This document shows positions 9,316 to 18,973 of a stretch of 64,000 bases of DNA, in pieces. The translations under genes were made by a program, and so were the position numbers. The notes below the pieces were generated by a model, which searched no databases, was not told where the DNA came from, and saw only the letters and a program-made list of their open reading frames with translations. The stretch covers positions 1,116,001-1,180,000 of the forward strand of contig NZ_JBNJLT010000001.1 in the NCBI RefSeq assembly GCF_050113635.1. Direction: 5' to 3'. The stretch is from Marinimicrobium sp050113635. GTDB lineage: Bacteria > Pseudomonadota > Gammaproteobacteria > Pseudomonadales > Cellvibrionaceae. Numbering within the stretch: position 1 is the first letter of the stretch; every line of letters starts with the position of its first letter.

Positions 9316-9492
9316 GACATTCTCCTTTTTCAACAACAGCTTTCAGCGACATCACGCCGCCCGGCAACCCCGACTCAGGCGATCTTGAACGCTATGACAG
9401 CGTCAGGAAGCGCTCCCTTAACAATAGCGCAAATCCACCGCCCCCTGTAGGTTTTCGAGTCCTTCCTTCGACCCCGTCCCGGCCTTCAATGT

Positions 9493-10793
<1,301 letters not shown>

Positions 10794-10797
<4 letters not shown>

Positions 10798-11522
10798 ACC
10801 CCCTCCACGGCGGACGCACGGGATAATTCCCGCAGGTCCAACCGCTGGTCAAAGGCACTGGCCAGGCTTCGGTCATGGCTGACAAATACCAGAGTGGTCT
10901 TCAGCTCGGCCACTTGCTCCAGAAGCAATGCCATAAACGCCTCGCGGTGATCCGAATCCAGCGCCGAGCTGGGTTCGTCCGCCAATACCATCTCTGGCTG
11001 GCTCATCAACGCTCGCGCCACCGCCACCCGTTGCTGTTGCCCCACGCTCAATGTCCGCGCTGGACGTCGATCAAGGCTCGCCGGTAAGTTGAGGGCGCGC
11101 AATAAGTGCGTCGCCCGGTCAGCCGCATCCGCCGTTTGCCGCGCAAAATGCGCCGCCAGACACACGTTATCGAGCACACTCAAATAGGGAATCAGATTAA
11201 ACTGCTGGAACACGACGCCGATATGCCGGGCACGAAAGCGGTCGCGCCGACGGGCCGACATGGCCGTGGTAGAATGCCCCAGCAGAGAAACCTCACCGGT
11301 CCGGGGCAGAGTAATTCCCGCCAGCAGATTCAGCAGGCTGGTTTTACCCGATCCGGAAGGGCCATACAAAAAGACCCGCTCGCCCCGACCCACCGTCCAC
11401 AAAGGAATATCGAGCACGTTGGTGTCTTCCGTTTTATGGGAACGGGTCTTCCAGGAAAAGGTCACATCCCGCAAGGCAATCGCGGGCGTCTGAGCGGCCA
11501 TTGAGTGGTCGGAGGTCATCAT
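10794..11522 (-). CDS. ABC transporter ATP-binding protein (LolD/MacB type)
   Basis: ATPase partner of the FtsX-type permease, about 242 residues. Walker A is GPSGSGKTSLLN, the Q-loop region contains VVFQQFNLIPYLSV, the signature is LSVGQQQRVAVARAL and Walker B is MVLADEPSSALD, with the switch His in FVSHD. I start at the first of two adjacent ATGs (11520-11522). Upstream starts would run into the divergent DUF3299 gene at 11568; no strong ribosome binding site distinguishes the two ATGs. The short 45-base gap to the divergent gene shows no recognisable Zur box. Confidence 0.9.
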
Positions 11523-11567
11523 CTCATTCACTGTTGTGTACGTTAAAGTGGGAGCTGCCCCGTTACT

Positions 11568-12200
11568 ATGAAGCAAATCCAGCGGTCAAATAGGGCGCCC
11601 TCATACGGGCTCAAAGGGTTACTGTACCTGATTGGTTGTCTATGGACCGCCATGGCGTCAGCAGATTCCCCGAAAACCATTGAGTGGACCGACCTGATGC
11701 CGGAGGAAGACCTTCGCTTGCTGGAGAACATGCCGATGGTGGACCACGGCGGCGACGGCATGACTGCCGATCAGCCCGCGACCGGGTTGCGCCCTCAGGA
11801 CCGGGATCTGGCCGGCGATATCGATGCCGCCATTTCCCGCGCGATGAATGACAGTGAAGGGGAGCGCACCTGGGAGGATGCCCTGGTTTCCACCCGTACC
11901 CGCGAAGAGTTCGACAACACGGATATTCGACTGCCTGGATTTGTGGTGCCACTGGAGTTCGATGATGACATGAATATCCGGGAGTTCTTCCTGGTGCCTT
12001 ACTACGGCGCCTGCATCCACGTCCCCCCGCCACCACCGAACCAGATCATTTTCGTGCGCTTCCCAGAAGGGTTTCAGTTGGAGGCACTGTATACCCCGTT
12101 TTGGGTATCCGGCACCCTCCGTCTGGAGAAAATTGAAAACGATACCGCGCTGGCGATGTACGCCATGGATGCCAAGGAGATCGTCGAGTACACCGAATAG
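11568..12200 (+). CDS. Exported DUF3299 protein
   Basis: Periplasmic protein of 210 residues. A signal peptide is visible (helix about 14-32, cleavage after TAMASA). The mature part has the DUF3299 hallmark LPGFVVPLEFDD followed by FFLVPYYGACIHVPPPPPNQ, which carries a Cys and a His in a proline-rich loop that could bind a metal. The family has no settled function; members commonly sit beside LolD/MacB-like ABC genes, as here, although this copy is divergent from them. Possible roles are metal delivery or an accessory to the ABC pair. GGGAG lies 13 bases before the ATG, a long spacing. Confidence 0.85.
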   Translation: MKQIQRSNRAPSYGLKGLLYLIGCLWTAMASADSPKTIEWTDLMPEEDLRLLENMPMVDHGGDGMTADQPATGLRPQDRDLAGDIDAAISRAMNDSEGERTWEDALVSTRTREEFDNTDIRLPGFVVPLEFDDDMNIREFFLVPYYGACIHVPPPPPNQIIFVRFPEGFQLEALYTPFWVSGTLRLEKIENDTALAMYAMDAKEIVEYTE

Positions 12201-12584
12201 CCACCAACCGCCCTTCGTGCCTCACCCTTACCGCCACGCCCTGACTGTCCTTGCCGCGTGGCGGAAACACAGTCTCCCCTCCCAGACTGAAATATCAACA
12301 CCCATAAAGTTTCATTTTATTTCTAAAAACACCCAAAAATCCCTGTAAAACTCAAATTTCTTCGGATATTGTGTTTTCTTTTGTTTCATTATGTGCTTTT
12401 ATTGATATAGAACCTCTTAAAAATAACTTAACCCAACAATCTTTCGGTTCTAAAACAGACTTTGGCATGCTCTCTTATCAAGACCAGCGCACGATTCAAG
12501 CCTGTTTGCAGTTAGTTCTGGCAGAATTAAGCACCTACGGGGTTCACCGATTAAGAATGACCAACAACAATAGGGTGAAACTTT
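12201..12584 (+). promoter_or_regulatory. AT-rich leader region of the TonB receptor gene
   Basis: A 384-base non-coding gap. From 12300 to 12440 it is clearly AT-richer than its surroundings. TTGTTT (12381-12386) and GATATA (12404-12409) are 17 bases apart and make a possible promoter, leaving a leader of about 170 bases. I saw no Zur, Fur or CRP consensus and no riboswitch fold. An open frame from 12371 runs through it into the receptor gene but is not convincing as a gene. Confidence 0.35.
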
Positions 12585-15452
12585 ATGAAAGTAACGACAT
12601 GGAACCAGACACTCAGCACGGTGGCATTAGCCGCAAGCTGCACCGTGATGGCTCAAGCGCAAGCCCAGCCCCAACCTCAAGAAAGCACCGTCGATGACCT
12701 GGAAGTGATTCTGGTCACCGCCAAGCAGGAAAGCCTGAAAAATGCGCTGAACGGCAAACGCAACGCCGATTCCGTGGTGGACGGCATCTCTTCCGAGGAG
12801 CTGGGCCTGTTTCCCGATGATAACGTGGCCGACTCACTGGCCCACATCACCGGCGTGACCGTCGACCGCACTCGCGGCGGCGAAGGTCAGGGGGTCAGCA
12901 TCCGGGGCCTGGGCCCCGAGTTCAGCATCGTCACCATGAATAACCGCTTAATGGCCACCGACGCCGAGGGCCGGGAATTCGCGTTTGACGTGCTGCCCTC
13001 CGAAGTGATCTCTGAGGCCTGGGTTCACAAGTCCGTCACCGCCGCCACCCTGGAAGGCAGTATCGGCGGCGCCATCAATCTGGTGACAGCGCGGCCTTTC
13101 GATAACCCCGGTGCGCAGGGCGCCCTGTCGGTGGAAGCCAACTACGGCGATAAAGTCGATGACACCGGCTACAAGCTGACGGCGGTCGCCAGCAACACCT
13201 TCGCCAACGAGACCATGGGTATCCTGGTGTCTGCCCTGTACAGCGACACGCCGACTCGCACGGATGAAATGACCGATCTCAACTACGGCGAGAACTGGGA
13301 CTGGGACCACGACGGGGACAAAGGCTATGTGGACTGGATGGATTCCTCCTACATGCTGAAAATCCCCAGTACCTTTGCCACCACCGCGCACCTGGAGGAC
13401 CGCAAACGGACGGCGATCTCCGGCGCTTTTCAGTTCCAGCCCAATGACCGGGTAGACATTGTTCTCGATGGTCTGTTTACCCGCCTGGACTCGCCCTCGT
13501 CAGGCTACACCCAGTCCTACTACCTGATCGGCCGCTCCGGCAGTTGGACGGATGCCACATTTGAAGGCGCTCCCACGGAAATGAACCCCGAGGGCACCAT
13601 TGTCACCGGCATGACAATGACCAATCTGATTCCCGAACTGGTAACGATTACCGACCATCGCGTGGTGGACACCTACCAACTGGGCCTGAACGGTGCGTTT
13701 GACGTGACGGATAATTTCAGCCTGGTCGGCGACATCTATTTGTCCAAAGCAACACGCGATGCCGGAGGCCGGGACAAATTTGTGGTCGCACACGGTGTCG
13801 GCGGCGTACCCAACACCGCCACGTTCAGCCTGACGGACAATGGACTGCCCAACATCGTATTCGATTTCGATGAGAGCACCGGTGTCGATTCAGTCGGAGA
13901 CCTAGTGCGCGACGACCAGTTCGGCCCGCACTACTCACAATCGAACGGCGTCAATATCGATGATGAAGTCAATGGCGCATCGCTGAGTGGTCGCTGGGAA
14001 ATGGATGCTGGCACGCTTGCCATTCCGTTCACTGCCACAGAGATCAGCTCGTTCGATTTTGGTTTGGTCTACAACAAGCGCACCAAGGAACGTGAGAAGT
14101 TCGACAACCAGCACGCTCGCGGCATCTACAATGCGGCGCCGTTTACTTTTGGGCAAACAGGCGTCAATGTCGTCAAGCCTTTCCCTGTCGATGACTTCCT
14201 ATCCGATATCAACGGCGACTTCCCGCGTCAGTTCGTCGGTTTTGATATCGATGCCTACCAGGAGGCACTGCACGCCGCCGACAACAACCCTGACATCATC
14301 AACCCGGCGACCGGCGAACCCTATCCTGAAGGTTACTCCTATCAGGACACGCCGCTGTTCAACCCCAATGAATCGTTTGCCGTGACCGAAGAAACCACCT
14401 CCGCCTACTTGCAAACCAACTTCAGCGGCTCCCGGTGGAGCGGCAATATCGGCCTGCGCTATGTACAGACCGACGTCAGCTCCGAAGGCTGGCTGTGGGA
14501 AATCGAGCGAGTGGATGCCCTGTCGGAATGGGATTATGTGGTCATTCACAAAGACCCCGTCCCGGTGGAAGAAACCAACGATTATGACAAACTGCTCCCC
14601 TCGTTCAACCTGTCGTATGAGTTGACCGACAACCTTCTGCTGCGGCTGTCCTACGCCGAAGTCATGGCGCGCGCCTCACTCAACCAGCTCTCCACCCAGG
14701 TTAACGACGAGGCCGCCTCGTGGGGCGAGTGGACCATTAACCATGTCGGTAACCCTTCCCTGTCGCCGGTGGAAGCCGAACAGGCAGATGTCTCTCTGGA
14801 GTGGTATTTCCAAGAAGGCTCCGCTATTACCGCCGCCGTGTTCAAGAAAAACATCAGCGGATTTATTCAGGACTGGCGGGAACGTTATCCGAACAGCCCC
14901 GAATCATTGCCCGTTTATCCGCGCGAGGATTTTGCCACCGGGGAATACATTGATCAGCCCTTTAATGTGTTCGAGCCCCAGAACCTCGACCGCGCCAAAG
15001 TGCTCGGCTATGAAGTGGGCCTGCAACACTTTTTTGATAATGGCTTCGGGGTAACAGCGAACTACACTTACATTGATACCGAGTCCTATATCAGCGGATC
15101 GAAAGAAGGGGTACTCGCGGGTGTACCCGACACCTCTTATTCACTGACGCTGCTGTACGATTATGAAAAGCTGAGCCTGCAACTGTCCGCCGATCATACC
15201 GAAAGCTATATCACCAGCCACTGGAGCCCACTGAACGCCACCGGGGAAACCACCTATAAATCCACCGCCGATGCCATGACGTGGATGTCGGCTTCCGCCA
15301 ACTATTACTTCAACGACGCCCTGTCCGCTTACCTGGAATTCAACAACCTGTTGAACGATAACTGGCATGCCTATCAAGGCCGCACCGACATTCCCGGTTC
15401 GTATTCCGAGTGGGGCCGCAAGATCAACCTGGGTTTCCGTTACCGCTTTTAA
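12585..15452 (+). CDS. TonB-dependent outer-membrane receptor, carbohydrate-type
   Basis: A 955-residue outer-membrane active-transport receptor. A signal peptide ends near residue 27 (MAQAQAQ), then a TonB-box-like stretch (LEVILVTA), a plug domain (VSIRGLGPEFS and GGAINLVTARPF) and a 22-strand-type barrel ending in ...NLGFRYRF with the terminal Phe. Length and plug sequence match the oligosaccharide receptors of Alteromonadales, Cellvibrionales and Xanthomonads, not siderophore receptors. It is followed after 63 bases by a GH114 hydrolase, which points to uptake of alpha-1,4-galactosamine-containing oligosaccharides. The ligand is inferred only from that neighbour. Confidence 0.9.
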   Translation: MKVTTWNQTLSTVALAASCTVMAQAQAQPQPQESTVDDLEVILVTAKQESLKNALNGKRNADSVVDGISSEELGLFPDDNVADSLAHITGVTVDRTRGGEGQGVSIRGLGPEFSIVTMNNRLMATDAEGREFAFDVLPSEVISEAWVHKSVTAATLEGSIGGAINLVTARPFDNPGAQGALSVEANYGDKVDDTGYKLTAVASNTFANETMGILVSALYSDTPTRTDEMTDLNYGENWDWDHDGDKGYVDWMDSSYMLKIPSTFATTAHLEDRKRTAISGAFQFQPNDRVDIVLDGLFTRLDSPSSGYTQSYYLIGRSGSWTDATFEGAPTEMNPEGTIVTGMTMTNLIPELVTITDHRVVDTYQLGLNGAFDVTDNFSLVGDIYLSKATRDAGGRDKFVVAHGVGGVPNTATFSLTDNGLPNIVFDFDESTGVDSVGDLVRDDQFGPHYSQSNGVNIDDEVNGASLSGRWEMDAGTLAIPFTATEISSFDFGLVYNKRTKEREKFDNQHARGIYNAAPFTFGQTGVNVVKPFPVDDFLSDINGDFPRQFVGFDIDAYQEALHAADNNPDIINPATGEPYPEGYSYQDTPLFNPNESFAVTEETTSAYLQTNFSGSRWSGNIGLRYVQTDVSSEGWLWEIERVDALSEWDYVVIHKDPVPVEETNDYDKLLPSFNLSYELTDNLLLRLSYAEVMARASLNQLSTQVNDEAASWGEWTINHVGNPSLSPVEAEQADVSLEWYFQEGSAITAAVFKKNISGFIQDWRERYPNSPESLPVYPREDFATGEYIDQPFNVFEPQNLDRAKVLGYEVGLQHFFDNGFGVTANYTYIDTESYISGSKEGVLAGVPDTSYSLTLLYDYEKLSLQLSADHTESYITSHWSPLNATGETTYKSTADAMTWMSASANYYFNDALSAYLEFNNLLNDNWHAYQGRTDIPGSYSEWGRKINLGFRYRF

Positions 15453-15457
15453 GCCAT

Positions 15458-15501
15458 GTACAGACAGCAAATAACGTACAGATAGAATAATGTACAGATA
15501 G
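15458..15501 (+). repeat. Three direct repeats GTACAGAYAG before the GH114 gene
   Basis: GTACAGACAG at 15458-15467, GTACAGATAG at 15476-15485 and GTACAGATAG at 15492-15501. They fill most of the 63-base gap between the receptor and the hydrolase and end just before the GAAAGGAG ribosome binding site. They may be slippage products or a binding array; no known regulator motif is recognised. Confidence 0.85.
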
Positions 15502-15515
15502 AAAGGAGCTAGACA

Positions 15516-16823
15516 ATGAGACGCATGATGTTTTCCACCGCTGTACTGCTATCGTTCCTTGGCGGCGGTGCTTCCACGCAGGCTGACACACTCTACGTTG
15601 ACACGATTACCGTGCCGCAAGGGCAAATCAGTAATCAGGGGTATCAGGTTCTGAATAGCTTAGAACAGTCTGGACAAGAGGACGACTGGTATACCTACCT
15701 TGAGGCCTCACCCGATGCCACCCGGTTCAGCGGCACGTTTTCCTTTACCGCCCCCCAGCCTGCCACCGGCACTTATTGGCAGGATCTCACCGTTAACATC
15801 AACACGCTCGGTGAAGCCAAAGCATCCCAGCGCTGGCTTATCCAGCTGCGGGACTTTGAGGATGGCCAGTGGGTAACGATTGGCGATAACGCGGGCGCGC
15901 AAGGCTGGGTATGGCATGCGCAAAGCATTTCCATGGGCAGCAACCCGGCGCGCTACATTAATGGCAACAACGTGATCAAAGTGCGCTACCGCTCGAACAA
16001 TGCCGTGGATGTGAGCAATATTGACTGGCTTACCATTGAGCTGGAATCCTCCGAAGAGGTCTCAGAGGGCGATTGGTGGAAACCGTCGCCTTACGATAAT
16101 TTGACCTGGCAGTGGCAGATCAACGGCAACCTGGACACCAGCCTGGATGTCGACATGTACGATGTTGATCTGTTCAACACCAGTGCCGCGCAAATTCAAT
16201 CGCTCAAGAACCAGGGGCGTGTGGTGATCTGTTATTTCAGTGCCGGCACGTATGAAGGATGGCGCGATGACTGGCAAACCCACTTCCCGTTTATTGACGA
16301 CGATGCCTACGACGGGAATGCGCCACCGTTTGCCGGCAACATGGCCGAGTGGGATGAGCGCTGGCTCGATATTCGCCGGATCGATTTGTTGACGCCGATC
16401 ATGACCAGCCGCCTCGATTTGGCAGTCACCAAAGGATGCGACGGGGTGGAACCGGACAATATGGACGCTTACACCAACGGCTCGGAAACCCAGCTCTCAC
16501 TGACCGGCGCCGATCAGATTGCCTACAACCGCTGGATAGCTCAGGAAGCGCACGCCAGAGGCTTGTCCGTCGGGCTGAAAAACGATGTCGATCAATTGGC
16601 GGATCTGGTTGATGACTTTGACTGGGCGCTGAATGAACAATGCTTCCAGTACAACGAGTGCGCGGGTTATCAGGTGTTTATCAACGCTGGAAAAGCCGTT
16701 TTCGGTGTGGAGTATCAGGACAGCGCCGCCAACTTTTGCCCCCAGGCGAACAGCCAGAATCTCTATTGGCTCAAGAAGAACCTGGCCCTGGATAGCTGGC
16801 GCATTGGCTGTGAAGATTACTAA
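15516..16823 (+). CDS. Exported GH114 endo-alpha-1,4-polygalactosaminidase
   Basis: Secreted or periplasmic hydrolase of 435 residues. It has a signal peptide (residues 1-23, GGGASTQA), an N-terminal beta-rich domain of about 150 residues that looks like a carbohydrate-binding module, and a GH114 TIM barrel from about residue 185. Barrel motifs include VICYFSAGTYE, the acidic GCDGVEPDNMD and GLSVGLKND. GH114 enzymes cleave alpha-1,4-linked galactosamine polymers, the chemistry of Pel and of fungal galactosaminogalactan. AAGGAG lies 7-8 bases before the ATG. Its stop overlaps the convergent COG0523 gene by 4 bases. Together with the preceding receptor it forms a small polysaccharide-use unit. 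Confidence 0.88.
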   Translation: MRRMMFSTAVLLSFLGGGASTQADTLYVDTITVPQGQISNQGYQVLNSLEQSGQEDDWYTYLEASPDATRFSGTFSFTAPQPATGTYWQDLTVNINTLGEAKASQRWLIQLRDFEDGQWVTIGDNAGAQGWVWHAQSISMGSNPARYINGNNVIKVRYRSNNAVDVSNIDWLTIELESSEEVSEGDWWKPSPYDNLTWQWQINGNLDTSLDVDMYDVDLFNTSAAQIQSLKNQGRVVICYFSAGTYEGWRDDWQTHFPFIDDDAYDGNAPPFAGNMAEWDERWLDIRRIDLLTPIMTSRLDLAVTKGCDGVEPDNMDAYTNGSETQLSLTGADQIAYNRWIAQEAHARGLSVGLKNDVDQLADLVDDFDWALNEQCFQYNECAGYQVFINAGKAVFGVEYQDSAANFCPQANSQNLYWLKKNLALDSWRIGCEDY

Positions 16824-17827
16824 GCTCCATTAACGCGCAACGCCAGCAATTCCCTTTCCAGCCGCGCCGATTCCGGCGCGGCTTTATCAATCAATTCCAA
16901 CCGGCTATCGGGCACTTCATCCAGCTCACTCACGCTGATAACACCTCCTTCCCCATTGAAACCAAAAATGCCCTGCTCGGTAATCATCACCGCCTTGATA
17001 CGCTCAACGGCCAGCCCGTTAATCCAGGCAAACAGTCGCTCGTAATCAAATTCCCAGTCCGGCGTGAACACCCACCCCACACTGTAGTGACCCTGGCCTC
17101 GGTTTTGCCGGCAGCGCATCGGCTCTCCCTCGGCCAGCGCCAGTACACCCGACACGGGCGGTGCCAATCGTGCGTCGCTGCGGTGCAAATGGGGTTCGTG
17201 CAGTGGCCGTTCGAGGCGCGGCTGATCCAGCCAGTCAATCGACAAGGCGCCTTGAGAGACCCGCGCGGCAAGCGTTTTGGCGGGATTGCTCGCGGCCAGC
17301 CATTGCTCCCACTGCTGCCAATCCGACACATCGCAAAGCTCTTCTTTGTTGGCAACCAGCACATCCGCGACGGCCATCTGGTCCAGAAAATGAGCGTCGT
17401 CCAGGTAGCGTTTATCAGACAGTTTTCGCGGGTCCACCAGCGTAATAGTCGCGCGTACATCCAGCACCGCTTCGTAGAAAGGCCCGGTTAATGTCTCAAT
17501 AATTTGCGCGGGATGGCCCAGGCCTGTGGGCTCAATCAAGAGCCGATCGGGTCGCTCGGAGGCACGCCCGAGCAACTGATTGAGCGCCACCGTCATCGGC
17601 AGGCCGGCGGCGCAGCATATACAGCCACCGGGCACTTCCCTGACACGGGCGCCCCCATCGCGCAGCAGCGCACCATCAATGCCGATCTCCCCGAATTCAT
17701 TAACCAGCACCGCCCAGTTTTCACCAGGCGGGCGGTGCTGCAATAAATGACGAATGGCCGTGGTTTTCCCCACGCCGAGAAAGCCGGTAATAATGTTGGT
17801 GGGAACGGGTGCGCTGGATAACGTCAA
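16820..17827 (-). CDS. COG0523 (CobW-like) metal-chaperone GTPase
   Basis: G3E-family GTPase of 335 residues that probably delivers zinc during zinc shortage. Walker A is GFLGVGKTT, the metal-binding GGCICC is intact at about residue 68, the switch region is LLIEPTGLGHP and NKEE is the guanine-specificity motif. A CobW C-terminal domain follows. It lies 38 bases downstream of the broken second COG0523 gene and probably shares its Zur-box promoter. This copy is complete, so it may carry the function alone. Zinc (not cobalt or nitrile hydratase maturation) is inferred from the Zur box. Confidence 0.85.
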   Translation of the reverse strand: MTLSSAPVPTNIITGFLGVGKTTAIRHLLQHRPPGENWAVLVNEFGEIGIDGALLRDGGARVREVPGGCICCAAGLPMTVALNQLLGRASERPDRLLIEPTGLGHPAQIIETLTGPFYEAVLDVRATITLVDPRKLSDKRYLDDAHFLDQMAVADVLVANKEELCDVSDWQQWEQWLAASNPAKTLAARVSQGALSIDWLDQPRLERPLHEPHLHRSDARLAPPVSGVLALAEGEPMRCRQNRGQGHYSVGWVFTPDWEFDYERLFAWINGLAVERIKAVMITEQGIFGFNGEGGVISVSELDEVPDSRLELIDKAAPESARLERELLALRVNGA

Positions 17828-17865
17828 AAATGCCTCGCATCAATTGTGGGTTTCATTCACGGGTT

Positions 17866-18868
17866 TCATTTGCGGGTTTCATCGTCTGCGCCGATGATGC
17901 CCCAACTGGGAAATGGATCGGGCAATTGTTTCCAATAGTGTTGCCCGGCCAACAGTTCCTCGTCGGTCAACAGGCAGTCATCGAGCAGGGAGACGAATCG
18001 TGAGCGATCAAGGTTCTGGCCGATAAACACGAGCTCCTGCCGCATATCCCCGAACGGTTCCTCCCATTGTTCGCGAATCGCGGCCACCTGCTCGGGGTCC
18101 TCGGGCCAGTGCGTCTCCGGCACGGCTTTCCAGAATAAGCCTGCGGCCCCGTGTTGCGCAATGCCCCCTGCCTGACTCCACTGCCCGGCATATTGGGGGC
18201 GACTGGCCAGCCAGAAGAAGCCTTTCGAACGAAGCAGTTTGCCACCCTCGGGTTGATCGCGGAAAAAATCATAGATTTTCTGAGGGTGAAACGGCCGACG
18301 CGCCCGATAGGTAAAACTGCTGATGCCGTATTCGTCCGTTTCCGGCACGTGCTCTCCGCGCATTTCCTGCAACCAGCCCGGCGCCTTCTGGGCGTCGGCA
18401 AAATCGAACCGCCCCGTGCCCAGCACAGCGTTCAGTGGCACGGCCCCTTTCACCATCGAGACAATTTCCGCGCGGGTGTTGAGGCGACGCAGTACTGCGG
18501 TCAATTCATCGAGTTCAGCCTGAGTGATCAGATCGGTTTTACTGATCAACAGCAGGTCACAAAACTCCACTTGATCCACCAGCAAGTCTGCCACCGTGCG
18601 CTCGTCTTCTTCCCCCAGGTGTTCGCCGGTCTCCTGGAGGCTGCGTGCTTCATAAAATGCAGCCATTGCTCATTTCCACGAGCTTTTCCTCGGCGCGATT
18701 CAGACTGACCTGCTGATTGACCAGCGCCGCATCGATATTGACCTCGCTCATGTCGTTGACGATGACCGCCACCCGACGGCCTTCGCGGTTGTTCAAGATG
18801 TGGTTAAGCAAGGTGGTTTTACCGGCACCAAGAAAGCCGGAAAGCACAGTAACGGGAAGACGGTCCAT
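17866..18868 (-). pseudogene. Zinc-type COG0523 GTPase broken by internal deletion and frameshift
   Basis: The N-terminal part (18650-18868) reads normally through GFLGAGKTT and LVEMSNGCI, then hits a stop at 18650-18652. The rest resumes in another frame at FYEARSLQETG near 18655 and continues to the normal end, with SKTD and RPFHPQKIYDFF. Compared with my knowledge of ZigA-like proteins, about 70 residues are missing at the junction: the second half of the CxCC motif, the ESTG switch region and the segment before the GEHLGEED stretch. The start is the ATG at 18866-18868 (GAGG upstream). A functional GTPase is very unlikely. A natural deletion or an assembly error would look the same here. 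Confidence 0.85.
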
Positions 18869-18904
18869 GGGCACCTCGGGTAATGACTGAAACTTTTATT
18901 ATAC

Positions 18905-18917
18905 GTTATAACATAAC
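18905..18917 (-). promoter_or_regulatory. Zur box of the COG0523 operon
   Basis: GTTATAACATAAC, differing from the palindrome GTTATANTATAAC at one position, in an AT-rich stretch 37 bases upstream of the broken GTPase gene. It fits the gammaproteobacterial zinc-uptake repressor site, and the downstream genes are classic Zur targets. Confidence 0.75.
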
Positions 18918-18973
18918 AAAACGGTCAAGTAGCAACTCCCCTGCACACACAATCCCTTACGTCACGCGCCACT

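Noticed and set aside
9316..9492. Possible FadR or PsrA operator upstream of fadE
   Set aside because: No palindrome matching either consensus was found.
12371..12697. Open frame of 108 codons upstream of the TonB receptor gene
   Set aside because: It overlaps the receptor start by over 100 bases in another frame, has no ribosome binding site and recognisable family, and lies in an AT-rich leader. A decayed relic of a regulator cannot be excluded.
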